The position numbers and the translations under genes were made by a program. DNA of 64,000 nt, from contig NZ_JACXSI010000045.1 of NCBI RefSeq assembly GCF_014712675.1, positions 62,001 through 126,000 on the forward strand. The letters run 5' to 3'. A model generated the notes under the pieces. The model was not told the DNA's origin, ran no database searches, and worked only from the letters and a program-made list of their open reading frames with translations. Each line of letters starts with the position of its first letter. The stretch's first letter is position 1. Source of the stretch: Peribacillus faecalis. GTDB taxonomy: Bacteria > Bacillota > Bacilli > Bacillales > DSM-1321. This document shows, piece after piece, positions 1 to 8,860 of the stretch.

Positions 1-737
1 CTATTTTTATTCAAGAGACATGTGACAAGAGTAGAAGCGCTCATCGCTGTACCGCACGCATTTGTGAAGCCAACTCCTCTTTCAAATGTTCTCACAAAAA
101 TATTGCCCTGCTCAAGAATTGCAACAAAGCTAACATTGACGCCGTCAGGGAAATAACGATTTTCACCATTCACATGCTCAGAAAATGTTTTTTGCACATC
201 GCCTTGCAAAACATCATTATTCACAATCGTAATAATGTGAGGATTAGGAACGGCAACTGCGGTAAACTTCAAATCTCCCGCCAATTCCGGAAAAGTCTGT
301 TGCATGAATGTATCACCTTCTGCATTCATAGGCAAATCAGCAACATTAAACGAAATAGGCGATATTTCAACTTGATAAGTCGGAATATCCCCATAAATCG
401 GCGCTGTTTCTTCGACTGCAAGCACCGCCTTCATCGTTTCGATTCGAAGCTGTTTTTTTCCAAGTAATTCACAAGCATAACGAGCTATACAGCGCAAACC
501 GTTTCCGCACATTGAGGCTTCCGTTCCATCACTATTGAATACCCGCATTTTCCCATCAGCAACCTCGCTGTTTTGGAAAAACAAAATCCCGTCCGCGCCA
601 AGCCCTGTTTTACGGTCGCAAATCAACTTGGTCAAATTAGCACGCTCTTCATCCGACCATGATAGCGGCGCATTATATTCATCCAGTATAAAAAAATCAT
701 TGCCTGACCCGTGGCATTTAATTAAATTCAGCTTCAT
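1..737 (-). CDS. dapF: Diaminopimelate epimerase DapF (C-terminus cut by window edge)
   Basis: This enzyme interconverts LL- and meso-diaminopimelate for lysine and peptidoglycan synthesis in the cytosol. The translation starts MKLNLIKCHGSGNDF and contains the first active-site cysteine region (SMCGNGLRC). Near the window edge it reads ...VTCLLNKN with no stop, so about 245 codons of a family usually near 280 are present. The ATG at 735-737 was chosen because the other nearby ATG (743-745) hits a stop at once. The codons run open to base 3, so the gene continues to the left of the window. The identification rests on clear family motifs. Confidence 0.93.
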   Translation of the reverse strand, partial: MKLNLIKCHGSGNDFFILDEYNAPLSWSDEERANLTKLICDRKTGLGADGILFFQNSEVADGKMRVFNSDGTEASMCGNGLRCIARYACELLGKKQLRIETMKAVLAVEETAPIYGDIPTYQVEISPISFNVADLPMNAEGDTFMQQTFPELAGDLKFTAVAVPNPHIITIVNNDVLQGDVQKTFSEHVNGENRYFPDGVNVSFVAILEQGNIFVRTFERGVGFTNACGTAMSASTLVTCLLNKN

Positions 738-813
738 TTCTTCATTCCTCACTCTAAAAAATGTAATTAGCTTTATCATACTATACAAAAAACGTTATTT
801 GGAAGCAGAAATA

Positions 814-857
814 GGGCCAATTTGAAAAAGTGTCATACGACTTTCCCAATAGGCCCC
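814..857 (-). terminator. Imperfect long hairpin downstream of carbonic anhydrase
   Basis: On the minus strand GGGGCCTATTGGGAAAGT faces ACTTTTTCAAATTGGCCC across an 8-base loop. It lies just past the carbonic anhydrase stop. The following T-run is weak (TATTTCT), so it may be a poor terminator or an RNA-stabilising hairpin. Confidence 0.5.
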
Positions 858-876
858 AATTGATTATAAATATCTA

Positions 877-1437
877 TTATGCATTTCCGTCAACAACAAC
901 ATCAAGCTTACCCGTTGTCGGATGAATGACAAGTCCATGAATTTTTACATCAGCAGGAATTAACGGATGATTACGGATGACATTCACGCTATTTTCAACA
1001 CTTTCCGAAACATCTTTGAATCCGCGCAGCCAGACATTTAAATCAATGCCGGCATTTTCTAATATTGTCATAGTGTCCGGTGATACATCACGTTTTTTCA
1101 TTGCCTCTACTACATCATCTACTGATACAGCAGCCATCCCGCAATCATGGTGGCCGACCACATACACTTCTTCAGCACCTAGGCTGTAAATCGCAATCAT
1201 AATACTTCTCATGACACTGCCGAATGGATGAGAAACAACCGCACCGGCTGTTTTGATGATTTTAACATCACCATTACCAAAATTCATCGCCTTAGGAAGC
1301 AATTCTACTAATCTTGTATCCATACAGCTTATAATGACCATTTTTTTCTGCGGGAACTTATCCGATTGGAAACTTTCATACCCTTTATTTTCTACAAACT
1401 GCTTATTGTGAGCTAAAATTTCATTCAAAACATTCAT
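877..1437 (-). CDS. Beta-carbonic anhydrase
   Basis: This is a zinc enzyme hydrating CO2 to bicarbonate in the cytoplasm. The protein is about 186 residues. It has the beta-class signature CxDxR (Cys38, Asp40, Arg42) and the second zinc pair HxxC (His96, Cys99 in VGHHDCGM). The ATG at 1437 was preferred to the in-frame GTG at 1449 because AGTGGTG precedes it at suitable spacing. It is a single gene, with a large hairpin on its 3' side. Its short size is typical of the small beta-CA group of Bacilli. Function is secure; its particular physiological role here is unknown. Confidence 0.9.
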   Translation of the reverse strand: MNVLNEILAHNKQFVENKGYESFQSDKFPQKKMVIISCMDTRLVELLPKAMNFGNGDVKIIKTAGAVVSHPFGSVMRSIMIAIYSLGAEEVYVVGHHDCGMAAVSVDDVVEAMKKRDVSPDTMTILENAGIDLNVWLRGFKDVSESVENSVNVIRNHPLIPADVKIHGLVIHPTTGKLDVVVDGNA

Positions 1438-1516
1438 AATATTCACCACTTTACTAATATAATGAATTTATTATAACAAAACCGCCCATTTTTTTCCTCA
1501 TTTTTGCATAGTACCG

Positions 1517-2317
1517 TTAATTTTTGGAGAAACTAAGTAATTTAGCGCATAAAGCATATATTGATATCAAATCATCCTTACTGGTTTCGTCGGCAAAATC
1601 GATAATCGGTGTATTCAGTTGAAACCTATCGTTCCACTCAAGCGGCATATAACCTTTTTGAAAAGAAACAAGTTTTTTTCCTCCTGCAGAACATATTTCA
1701 AAAGAATTCAGATAACCGCTGATATTTACATTCATGCGTACAGCACATTCACTATCATACACAATCCCATTGTAGCGGAATAACGATTTTTTTAAGTTTT
1801 CCTCATAAACAGCGATTGTTCTGCCGGCATTATCCCATACTGTCATTTGCCTTCCAAGAAATCCGGAGATTTTGAATCTCGCCAGTTTTTGTCCTCGACC
1901 ATCCAGCAAACAATAATTTTGCGGCAAAAAAATCAGCAATGCATTCGGTATCAGCCATTTATACCAAGCGGCATTTTCATCTTTCATTTCGCCAACGCAT
2001 TGACCATTAGGGTCGAATAATACAATCCTCATAGTAGGTGCCGGCATAAAGGTCATTAATACATTCCTTTGTTCAAATAGCGATCGGTCACTCACTTCAA
2101 TGTGGTTTGGCATCTCCCGATAGCGCTTCTTATTAATATGAAATTGCAGAAAAAACAGACCGCTCAGCAACATAAACGGAACAGTCGTCTCCCAAACATG
2201 TGAACTTTGCAGAAACCGGCTCATGACAACGAATATAACAACGCTTAACAGCGCAGCATAAAGTGAAATATTAAGCGAAGCCGCTGCAACAGATTTATAG
2301 TATTCCTTAATATTCAT
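1517..2317 (-). CDS. Membrane protein with a tubby/LURP-one (scramblase)-like domain, function unknown
   Basis: The 266-residue protein has two hydrophobic segments near its N-terminus (about residues 14-35 and 45-58). A largely beta-strand region of about 200 residues follows. Phrases such as FKISGFLGRQMTVWDNAGRTI and a repeating strand-turn pattern resemble tubby C-terminal/LURP-one-related folds, but that is a weak inference. GGAGAGGATTAT before the ATG is a good ribosome binding site. The gene stands alone, with repeat element copy 1 immediately upstream of its promoter side. Confidence 0.6.
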   Translation of the reverse strand: MNIKEYYKSVAAASLNISLYAALLSVVIFVVMSRFLQSSHVWETTVPFMLLSGLFFLQFHINKKRYREMPNHIEVSDRSLFEQRNVLMTFMPAPTMRIVLFDPNGQCVGEMKDENAAWYKWLIPNALLIFLPQNYCLLDGRGQKLARFKISGFLGRQMTVWDNAGRTIAVYEENLKKSLFRYNGIVYDSECAVRMNVNISGYLNSFEICSAGGKKLVSFQKGYMPLEWNDRFQLNTPIIDFADETSKDDLISIYALCAKLLSFSKN

Positions 2318-2334
2318 ATAATCCTCTCCAATTC

Positions 2335-2583
2335 AGAAAAACCTTTACCTGTCCTTTTTCATTTTTGATTTCACTCCTTGATTCCACTTCAATGAAAAAG
2401 GAGCCATGCGGGAACCAAAAAGCGGAAGCGGCCTGCAAGTAAGGAATAGCTACTAAGGACGCTACGTCCGCATATCTTCGTCGCTGTGACTCTCATCGTG
2501 AGAGCGCCACACGAGAAACCTGGTTTTGGTTTCTTGGGTGGGGGTGGCTTATGACCTAGCATGGCAAGTATAAGGTTAGACAG
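2335..2583 (+). repeat. Modular hairpin repeat element, copy 1
   Basis: The element starts AGAAAAACC with a degenerate terminal hairpin. Then comes CCTTTTTCATT paired with AATGAAAAAGG, and GGAGCCATGCGGG, whose CCATGC pairs with the distal GCATGG. Two small hairpins (GGACGCTACGTCC and CTCTC-ATCGT-GAGAG at 2490-2504) and an AGAAACC/GGTTTCT hairpin follow. The tail is TAAGGTTAGACAG. No terminal direct repeat is visible. Genes on both sides run on the minus strand, so it is not simply the terminator of a neighbour. This element fills most of the 2317-2693 gap. Confidence 0.85.
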
Positions 2584-2611
2584 CCCACCGATTTAAAAAA
2601 TTATTTACAAT

Positions 2612-2663
2612 AAAAAAAGCAGACTATAAAAGAACCATTAGCTCTTCTTGATAGTCTGCTTTT
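2612..2663 (-). terminator. Rho-independent terminator of the DUF4870 gene
   Basis: AAAAGCAGACTAT pairs with ATAGTCTGCTTTT, followed on the minus strand by seven Ts. It lies about 30 bases after the DUF4870 stop codon. Confidence 0.85.
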
Positions 2664-2692
2664 ACATGTTGTTTTATGCTGTCTTAAACAAA

Positions 2693-3013
2693 TTACAAAA
2701 TCCGGAAAATAAACGGAATTCTGTACTCGCTTCCCTCATATGCTTTGACTGCTGCAATAATCGTGAATACAAAAGCTGCAATACCGAGAATCGGCAGGAT
2801 AATCATTCCGATAAAAACAAGTGTAAGAATACCGGCAATTACCGAATAAATGAAATAGGAAATAATAAAATTAAAATATTGTCTTCCATGATAATCGACA
2901 AATGAAGATTGATCCTTCTTTATAATCCATATAATAAGTGGACCTATAATCGTTGTAAATAGACTCGTCACATAAATGAGTGCAGCAAACAATCTTTCAT
3001 CATTACTAGGCAT
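2693..3013 (-). CDS. DUF4870 small membrane protein
   Basis: This is a 106-residue protein with three or four membrane segments. It has the family pattern of an N-terminal PSNDER, then a helix, then DYHGRQYFNFIIS, and a long hydrophobic segment. DUF4870 proteins have no established biochemical role. An in-frame TTG lies nine bases upstream, but AAAGGAG is spaced about ten bases from the ATG at 3013, which was chosen. The gene is monocistronic with its own terminator. Confidence 0.85.
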   Translation of the reverse strand: MPSNDERLFAALIYVTSLFTTIIGPLIIWIIKKDQSSFVDYHGRQYFNFIISYFIYSVIAGILTLVFIGMIILPILGIAAFVFTIIAAVKAYEGSEYRIPFIFRIL

Positions 3014-3158
3014 TTTAAACAAACTCCTTTCATTTATATTATACGACAGAAGCGGTGTTTAGTTTCATTTATTTTTCCCTCATCAATTTACAAGGAAATA
3101 CTGCAATGCTATAATTCTCGAATGGAAATAGGCAAACTATTGAGTCATGGGGGAATCA

Positions 3159-4520
3159 ATGAATATTACGCATTCTAAGAAAGAAAAACTGAAATTATTT
3201 ATTACCATTATGCTGCCCGTTCTTATTACACAAGTTGGCATGTTTGCTATGACGTTCTTCGATACAGTGATGTCCGGCAATTACGGCTCAGCAGATTTAG
3301 CTGGGGTGGCTATTGGAAGTTCTATATGGACACCCGTATATACCGGACTGTCAGGCATCTTGATTGCTGTTACACCGATCGTTTCGCAATTAGTAGGTGC
3401 CGGCAAGGAAAAGAAAGTTCCATATTCGGTAACGCAAGGCATCTATTTATCTATAATATTGGCAGCAATTGTGCTAGCAATTGGCTCAATTGTTTTAAAC
3501 CCGATTTTAAATAGCATGTCACTTGAACCGCATGTTCGAGTCATCGCGCATGATTATTTAGTTGCACTCTCGTGGGGAATTATTCCACTTTTTTTCTTCA
3601 GTGTCATTCGGTCATTTATCGATGCGCTCGGCCAAACGAGAGTATCAATGATTATTACACTTGTGGCATTGCCGATTAATGTCTTTTTCAACTATGTGTT
3701 AATCTTCGGTAAGCTTGGATTTCCAGAGCTCGGTGGTATTGGTTCCGGCTATGCGACAGCAATTACTTATTGGATTGTACTGCTAATTGCTTTTGCTATT
3801 ATTTTAAAAGTAAAACCATTCAGCACATACCGTCTGTTTAGATCAATTGTTCCATTTTCATGGAAAGAGTGTATAACCATTTCTAAAATTGGTGTACCTA
3901 TCGGACTATCAATTTTTTTTGAAACGAGTATTTTCTCAGCTGTCACATTGCTGATGAGCGAATATAATACAAATACAATCGCTGCCCACCAAACAGCATT
4001 AAACTTCTCTTCGCTTCTGTATATGGTGCCGCTTAGCATTTCAATGGCCTTGACGATCTTAGTCGGCTTTGAGGTCGGTGGTAAACGCTATCATGATGCG
4101 AAGCAATATAGCGCAATTGGAACGATTTTTGCAGTCAGCATGGCTGTATTGTTTGCTATTGTATTATATTTCTTCCGCTTCGATATTGCTGCTATATACA
4201 CGAAGGACACTGAGGTTATTAAACTTGCAGGCAATTTCCTGATTTTCGCACTTTGCTTCCAAATTTCAGATGCGATTATGGCTCCTATACAAGGTGCTTT
4301 GCGAGGCTATAAAGATGTAAACTTAACCTTCATCCTGTCCTTTACAGCTTTTTGGATCATCGGTCTTCCAGTCGGTTACGTCTTTGCTAACTTCACAAGC
4401 ATGGGACCTTATGGCTATTGGGTAGGCTTGATTGTCGGCCTGGCATGCGGAGCAATCAGCTTGGCAGTTAGATTAATTTATATTCAAAAGAAAAAATTTG
4501 CTGCTATCCCAAAAGTGTAA
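3159..4520 (+). CDS. MATE family multidrug/cation exporter
   Basis: This is an integral membrane antiporter of the MATE type (NorM/DinF-like), about 453 residues with roughly twelve membrane helices in two homologous halves. The family features are LITQVGMFAMTFFDTVMSG in helix 1 and the mirrored AAHQTALNFSSLLYMVPLSIS in the second half. GGGGGA lies five bases before the ATG at 3159, which was preferred over the in-frame ATG at 3147. It would use Na+ or H+ gradients to export cationic compounds; the substrate cannot be read from the sequence. Confidence 0.9.
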   Translation: MNITHSKKEKLKLFITIMLPVLITQVGMFAMTFFDTVMSGNYGSADLAGVAIGSSIWTPVYTGLSGILIAVTPIVSQLVGAGKEKKVPYSVTQGIYLSIILAAIVLAIGSIVLNPILNSMSLEPHVRVIAHDYLVALSWGIIPLFFFSVIRSFIDALGQTRVSMIITLVALPINVFFNYVLIFGKLGFPELGGIGSGYATAITYWIVLLIAFAIILKVKPFSTYRLFRSIVPFSWKECITISKIGVPIGLSIFFETSIFSAVTLLMSEYNTNTIAAHQTALNFSSLLYMVPLSISMALTILVGFEVGGKRYHDAKQYSAIGTIFAVSMAVLFAIVLYFFRFDIAAIYTKDTEVIKLAGNFLIFALCFQISDAIMAPIQGALRGYKDVNLTFILSFTAFWIIGLPVGYVFANFTSMGPYGYWVGLIVGLACGAISLAVRLIYIQKKKFAAIPKV

Positions 4521-4525
4521 GCGGG

Positions 4526-4559
4526 AAAAACGCCTCCGAATCAACTCGGAGGCGTTTCT
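4526..4559. terminator. Bidirectional terminator between converging genes
   Basis: ACGCCTCCGA pairs with TCGGAGGCGT, with A/T runs on both sides. It separates the MATE gene (plus) from the SDR gene (minus). Confidence 0.9.
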
Positions 4560-4560
4560 A

Positions 4561-5340
4561 TTAGTTTCTGAATACTTTCCCCAGCACATCTACACCGCCT
4601 GTAACAGGTATGACGCTGCCAGTAATGAAGCCGGATTTATCATCAGTTAAGAAAGCAATTACCCTTGCAATATCTTCTCCTGTGCCCGGTCTGCCAACAG
4701 GCACTCTTTTTTCCGTTTCCAAAACTGCTTCCTCAATCGTCGCTTCCTTCCATTGCCCGGTTATATCCCCGGGGCATACCATATTCACCGTGATGCCTGA
4801 AGAAGCTTCTTCCATCGCAAGCGTTTTGGTCAAAGATGTCAAACCGCTTTTAGCAGCAGCGAATGCTGAGCGATAAATCCAGCCCGGTGCCGTATCTGAA
4901 CGGTCAAATCCCAGCGTAATAATTCTTCCCCAGCGTTCTTTTCGCATATGAGGCAAAATATACTTTGTTATATAAAAGAAACTGTTCAAGTTCCCATTCA
5001 TTATGTATTGCCATTCATCCGTTGTGTATTCCATCATTGTTTTTCGGGCATGAATGTACGGTCCTGCATTATGCACATAAATATCGATGCCGTCATAAAT
5101 GAATGCTATTTCCTTCATCAATCGCTCACAACTTTTCAAATCCGAAACATCACACGAAAAACAATCCACCTTAACACCGTATTGCATTTGCAATTGTTCA
5201 CATAATAGATGCGCCTTTTCTTCGCTCGTTACATAAGTAAAAACTAAATCACATTGAGCATCCGCGAGAAGCTGCAATGTTTTTTTGCCGATGCCTGTCG
5301 CACCGCCTGTAACAAGGGCTACTTTTTTCCTCACATCCAT
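4561..5340 (-). CDS. Short-chain dehydrogenase/reductase with unusual active site
   Basis: This is a 259-residue Rossmann-fold SDR. TGGATGIGK (residues 11-19) binds the nucleotide and NAG (91-93) is the usual structural motif. The catalytic YxxxK is FAAAK (Phe160, Lys164), and no Ser is visible where the family normally has one. The nearest tyrosine is Tyr156, giving Tyr-x7-Lys. A FabG-like substrate range is therefore doubtful. AGAGGGG almost touches the ATG, so the GTG two codons downstream (5334) may be the true start. It converges with the MATE gene and appears monocistronic. Confidence 0.85.
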   Translation of the reverse strand: MDVRKKVALVTGGATGIGKKTLQLLADAQCDLVFTYVTSEEKAHLLCEQLQMQYGVKVDCFSCDVSDLKSCERLMKEIAFIYDGIDIYVHNAGPYIHARKTMMEYTTDEWQYIMNGNLNSFFYITKYILPHMRKERWGRIITLGFDRSDTAPGWIYRSAFAAAKSGLTSLTKTLAMEEASSGITVNMVCPGDITGQWKEATIEEAVLETEKRVPVGRPGTGEDIARVIAFLTDDKSGFITGSVIPVTGGVDVLGKVFRN

Positions 5341-5533
5341 TCCCCTCTTTTTCTAAGCACTTTTCCCAAATGCTTAATATTTTAATAATTATATTATACA
5401 GAAAATTATGTGCGTTTTGATAGTAAGTAGCAACTACGGAGATAGCACAACTGCCCAAAATCCGACTGAACATACTGACCAATTAGTGCATAAGATGATG
5501 TAACCATATGTGCCCATAGGGAGGTTTAATGCC

Positions 5534-5989
5534 ATGAATCCATGGAATATTCTTTTTCCATTCCAAAAATATATGAAGAACTTCAACGGAGCCAATCAAA
5601 TGAAAGATATGGATGAATATATATCAAAATTTCTATCGGGCTTGCAGAACGGTGACTTTGGACAAATGATGAATAATACAGCTTCTGCCAATCAACAAGA
5701 ATCTGCACAAAATAAACTGGCAGCAGCAATCTTCGAAACACATAGCGATGTTTATGTCCGCATACCGATTGCAGAACGCGCACTCATGAAACATATGAAA
5801 ATCTATCATACATCTAATTTGCTGATTGTAGAGGGGATTCCGGAGCGTACTGATCGAAATACGTATACGCTGCCGGCCATTGTCAGAAAAAAGGGAAATA
5901 CTGCTCTTTATAAAGATGGCACTTTGGAAATCAAGCTGCCGAAAGTAAATGATTTACAATATTCAGAAATAAATATTACTGAACAATAG
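5534..5989 (+). CDS. Hsp20/alpha-crystallin-like protein (spore-protein-like)
   Basis: The 151-residue protein has a Met/Asn/Gln-rich N-terminal third and a C-terminal beta domain. That domain (roughly residues 65-148, from VYVRIPI to LEIKLPK) matches the Hsp20/alpha-crystallin fold, including the closing GTLEIKLPKV strand. Members of this type in Bacilli include spore-associated proteins such as GerT and CotP, but a coat location is only an inference. GGGAGG nine bases before the ATG at 5534 favours this start over an in-frame ATG at 5510. Confidence 0.75.
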   Translation: MNPWNILFPFQKYMKNFNGANQMKDMDEYISKFLSGLQNGDFGQMMNNTASANQQESAQNKLAAAIFETHSDVYVRIPIAERALMKHMKIYHTSNLLIVEGIPERTDRNTYTLPAIVRKKGNTALYKDGTLEIKLPKVNDLQYSEINITEQ

Positions 5990-5990
5990 T

Positions 5991-6446
5991 TTATTGATAG
6001 CCTTGCAAGTATACGATAACTGTTGTTGATGCATAGCCTTTGACACTAATTCGAGCATATTTCAAATAATCATCTGCCATTACACATTCCATTTCACCGG
6101 ATTTCACCTCGCAATAATCCTTCTTCATAAAATGAACATTATTCGGACTAAGCTCAAAACTGAATGTTATCGTATGTTGACTTTCATTAATAATGCAAAT
6201 CGTATACTTCCGGAAGGTCGAGATATCAAAAGTAATCGAAGCTGAACGATCCTTAGTTATTATTAAAGCTCTTTTTATATCGATTGGAATGACTGATGGC
6301 TCATTGCTTTGCGGAAAATGGAACGATTCCAGTTTTCTGAGCCTCAATGACCATTGGTTAGGTATTTCCTCGCCCTCCAACACTTCTTGATAATACGCCT
6401 CTTCTTCTTCCTTCTTTTGCGGTCTATGCCTAAATCGATTACGCAT
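5991..6446 (-). CDS. Hypothetical beta-rich protein, possibly DUF6385-like
   Basis: The 151-residue protein has a very charged N-terminus (RPQKKEEEEAYY) and a predicted all-beta C-terminal half (ITFDISTF..YTICIINESQHTITFSFELSPN..). This is reminiscent of the DUF6385 family of Bacilli, whose role is unknown. It has no signal peptide or membrane segment. Its stop lies one base from the stop of the Hsp20-like gene, so the two converge with no room for a separate terminator. Confidence 0.55.
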   Translation of the reverse strand: MRNRFRHRPQKKEEEEAYYQEVLEGEEIPNQWSLRLRKLESFHFPQSNEPSVIPIDIKRALIITKDRSASITFDISTFRKYTICIINESQHTITFSFELSPNNVHFMKKDYCEVKSGEMECVMADDYLKYARISVKGYASTTVIVYLQGYQ

Positions 6447-6517
6447 ACAGACTTCACCCCGCCTATTAGTTGCCTATAACCAATCGTATTCATAATCAGC
6501 CGGCAAAAGAACACATC

Positions 6518-6825
6518 AAAACCGTAACCGGTCCATTTTTTTTGAATCCGCCTCTTAACTCAATTCAATAAAGAACACTTGCCTTTGGCAAGCTTGATAA
6601 GGTGCAGGCAAAGGTATAGTTGCCCTTATACTATGGACTTAAAATTGGCGACTACGTCGAATCTTCCATCTCGTTGCCAATTTAATACTATAGTGTGAAA
6701 AAGGAGCCATGTGAGAACCGAAAAGCAGAAACGGCCCGCAAGCAAGAAACAGCGGCTAAAAACGCCACGATATGCGGCAACACCGATAGGACCTGCATCC
6801 TGTAGACCCGAGCAGGGTTAACAGC
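6518..6825 (+). repeat. Modular hairpin repeat element, copy 2 (expanded arm)
   Basis: The copy starts with AAAACCGTAACCGGTCC. The second hairpin is enlarged to about 150 bases with nested stems (CTTGCC/GGCAAG, ATTGGC/GCCAAT, ACTAT/ATAGT) before AAAAAGGAGCCATG. A diverged GCAAGCAAGAAACAGCGGC arm and a CCTGCATCCTGTAG hairpin follow. The 3' tail is damaged: the GCATGGC partner has become GAGCAGGGTTAACAGC. It occupies most of the 6446-6907 gap. Confidence 0.75.
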
Positions 6826-6859
6826 TTTCCCAGTCCAAAAATTTCACTTTTTAAAGAAG

Positions 6860-6894
6860 AAAAAAATCGTCTCTCATTTATCAAGACGATTTTA
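6860..6894 (-). terminator. Terminator of the two-component operon
   Basis: AAAATCGTCT pairs with AGACGATTTT and is followed on the minus strand by Ts. It lies 13 bases past the lipoprotein stop. Confidence 0.85.
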
Positions 6895-6906
6895 ATTGCT
6901 ATTCAA

Positions 6907-7362
6907 TTAATGATCAGAAGAATCCTCTTCCATAATTGAACTGGAACTGTTTTCGTTATCTTTGATTACGCTCGGTTCACCGACCGTAAATTCTTTCTTC
7001 GGCATGGAATGCATACTTTCTGCTGTCACATGCGCATAAACATAATATGTACCTTCTTCAGTAAATGACTTTTCTAGCTTGTACAAGCCATCGCCGCTAT
7101 GTTCTACCTCAACCACTTCACGATTTTCCTCATTTTCAGCATGCCAAATTTCAAACTTCACTTCATCAGCATCCGTCACTGGCTCATCACCATATAAAAC
7201 CGTGGCTTCAAACAACACAGGCTCTTCAATTTGCACTGCTTCAGGTTTAAGTGATAAGGCAACATCCAAAAAAGCAACTTCATCTGAATGCGCTCCCTGT
7301 CCGCCGCATGCCGCCAAAAATAAGACGGAAACAACAGCTAATCCCCGTGAAAAATATTTCAT
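6907..7362 (-). CDS. FixH/YtkA-like lipoprotein
   Basis: The 151-residue protein has a lipoprotein signal peptide (FLAAC lipobox, Cys near residue 19). One immunoglobulin-like YtkA/FixH domain follows (..VLFEATVLYGDEPVTDADEVKFEIW..YYVYAHVTA). The C-terminal tail is acidic and Ser-rich. FixH/YtkA domains are linked to copper or oxidase assembly in other bacteria; here the role is unproven. It is the last gene of an operon with a kinase and regulator, suggesting it helps sense or respond to envelope conditions. GGGGAGAAGA directly before the ATG at 7362 supports this start. Confidence 0.8.
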   Translation of the reverse strand: MKYFSRGLAVVSVLFLAACGGQGAHSDEVAFLDVALSLKPEAVQIEEPVLFEATVLYGDEPVTDADEVKFEIWHAENEENREVVEVEHSGDGLYKLEKSFTEEGTYYVYAHVTAESMHSMPKKEFTVGEPSVIKDNENSSSSIMEEDSSDH

Positions 7363-7444
7363 TCTTCTCCCCAACCCCTTTAGTTATGTAATTGCTTGCT
7401 GATGCGAACACATTCGACATCAACAAGCATCCTTCAACCATCAA

Positions 7445-8860
7445 TTAAAACATAGTATCCTCATTCACTACCGGGAAAATAAGACTGACTTCCGTGCCGA
7501 TATTCAAACGGCTGTCAATCAACAACGTTCCATTATGCAATTGCATCAATTTTTTCACAATTGATAAACCAATGCCAGTGCCTCCATCAAATCGTGAACG
7601 GGCTTTATTCACACGGTAAAATCTTTCTGTTACTCTTTCTAAATCTTCAGCACTCATACCAATACCATTATCGCTAATCACCAGTTTACAATAATCATCT
7701 TCCATAAATAGTTCAATGGCAATCGAACCACCATCTTTCGAATAACGCATTGCATTTTCGACAATGTTCCCGATAATTTGCTCAAGTCGGTCTTCATCCC
7801 CTAAAATAATGACATCAGGATTTAAATCCATCTCCAACTTTAAACCGCGCTCCGTTAAAATCGGCTCATACTTCAGCATAACATCTTCAATACATTGAGC
7901 AAATGCAATTGGCACAAGATTCAATTTATAGACATTTTCTTCAAGTTTCGTCAAATCCAACAAATCTTGAACAATGCCCTGTAATCTGTTCGATTCTCTG
8001 GCTATCAACTTCAAGTATTTCTTTTGCTCTTCCTTATCTTCGACGATATCATCAAGCAAAACTTGTGTGTAGCCTTTTATATAGCTAAGCGGTGTTCTCA
8101 GCTCATGAGAAACGTCACCGAGAAACATTCTCCTCCGCTCATCCTCTCCTTGAATAGCCTTTGACATTTTATTAAAAGCTGCGGAAAGACTTCCAATTTC
8201 ATCTGTACTGTCATAATGCAAAATCGTAGAATAATCTCCTTTGGACACCTTTATGGCAGCTGCCTCCATTTCTTTTATCGGACGAATTGTTTTATTTACA
8301 ACAGTTGCTCCGAAAAAGAACATAATCACTAAAAACAAGCTGGCCGTAAACGCCCACATATTCGTTAAGACCTTGCCGAATTTCAAGAAGGGCTGGATTG
8401 GTGAATACGCATAGACGATTCCTTCTAAGTTACCTTCATGCAGCAGCGGATGAATGACAGCTATTACTTCTCGTTCAAACCTTTCAACGTATTCCTTCTT
8501 AAATACTGGCTCTCCCATTAAAAGTTGCTGTCTATCCTCACCATCCACTAAGGAATCATAATCGATGTCAAAAGGGAGACAAACACTCAGCTCCTTAGGA
8601 TTATTCACAACAAATAACTCACCTGTTCTTTTTGTGTTTATCCATTCGATTCTCTCTTTAAATTCATCCGTTATTTCCCCGCCTTCATAATCCTCGGCTA
8701 CAGTCTCAGAAAGATGCAGCAAATCTGCTTTAACATAATCGACATAAAGTTTGTCATAAAATATTTGCGATAATATAAATCCGAATGCCAAACTTAAAAA
8801 CAGTATGACAAACACAATCATCCATAGCTTTTGCTGCAAGGAAATATTCTTATTTTTCAT
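7445..8860 (-). CDS. Sensor histidine kinase
   Basis: This is a 471-residue membrane kinase. TM1 spans about 12-32, an extracytoplasmic sensor about 35-165, TM2 about 168-188 and HAMP about 190-240. The HisKA motif DVSHELRTPL has phospho-accepting His252, and the HATPase has N, G1 (DNGIGMS) and G2 (GGTGIGLS) boxes. It autophosphorylates and passes phosphate to the regulator encoded just upstream. The two genes overlap by 11 bases, so translation is probably coupled. The ligand is unknown; the flanking lipoproteins suggest an envelope signal. Confidence 0.95.
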   Translation of the reverse strand: MKNKNISLQQKLWMIVFVILFLSLAFGFILSQIFYDKLYVDYVKADLLHLSETVAEDYEGGEITDEFKERIEWINTKRTGELFVVNNPKELSVCLPFDIDYDSLVDGEDRQQLLMGEPVFKKEYVERFEREVIAVIHPLLHEGNLEGIVYAYSPIQPFLKFGKVLTNMWAFTASLFLVIMFFFGATVVNKTIRPIKEMEAAAIKVSKGDYSTILHYDSTDEIGSLSAAFNKMSKAIQGEDERRRMFLGDVSHELRTPLSYIKGYTQVLLDDIVEDKEEQKKYLKLIARESNRLQGIVQDLLDLTKLEENVYKLNLVPIAFAQCIEDVMLKYEPILTERGLKLEMDLNPDVIILGDEDRLEQIIGNIVENAMRYSKDGGSIAIELFMEDDYCKLVISDNGIGMSAEDLERVTERFYRVNKARSRFDGGTGIGLSIVKKLMQLHNGTLLIDSRLNIGTEVSLIFPVVNEDTMF

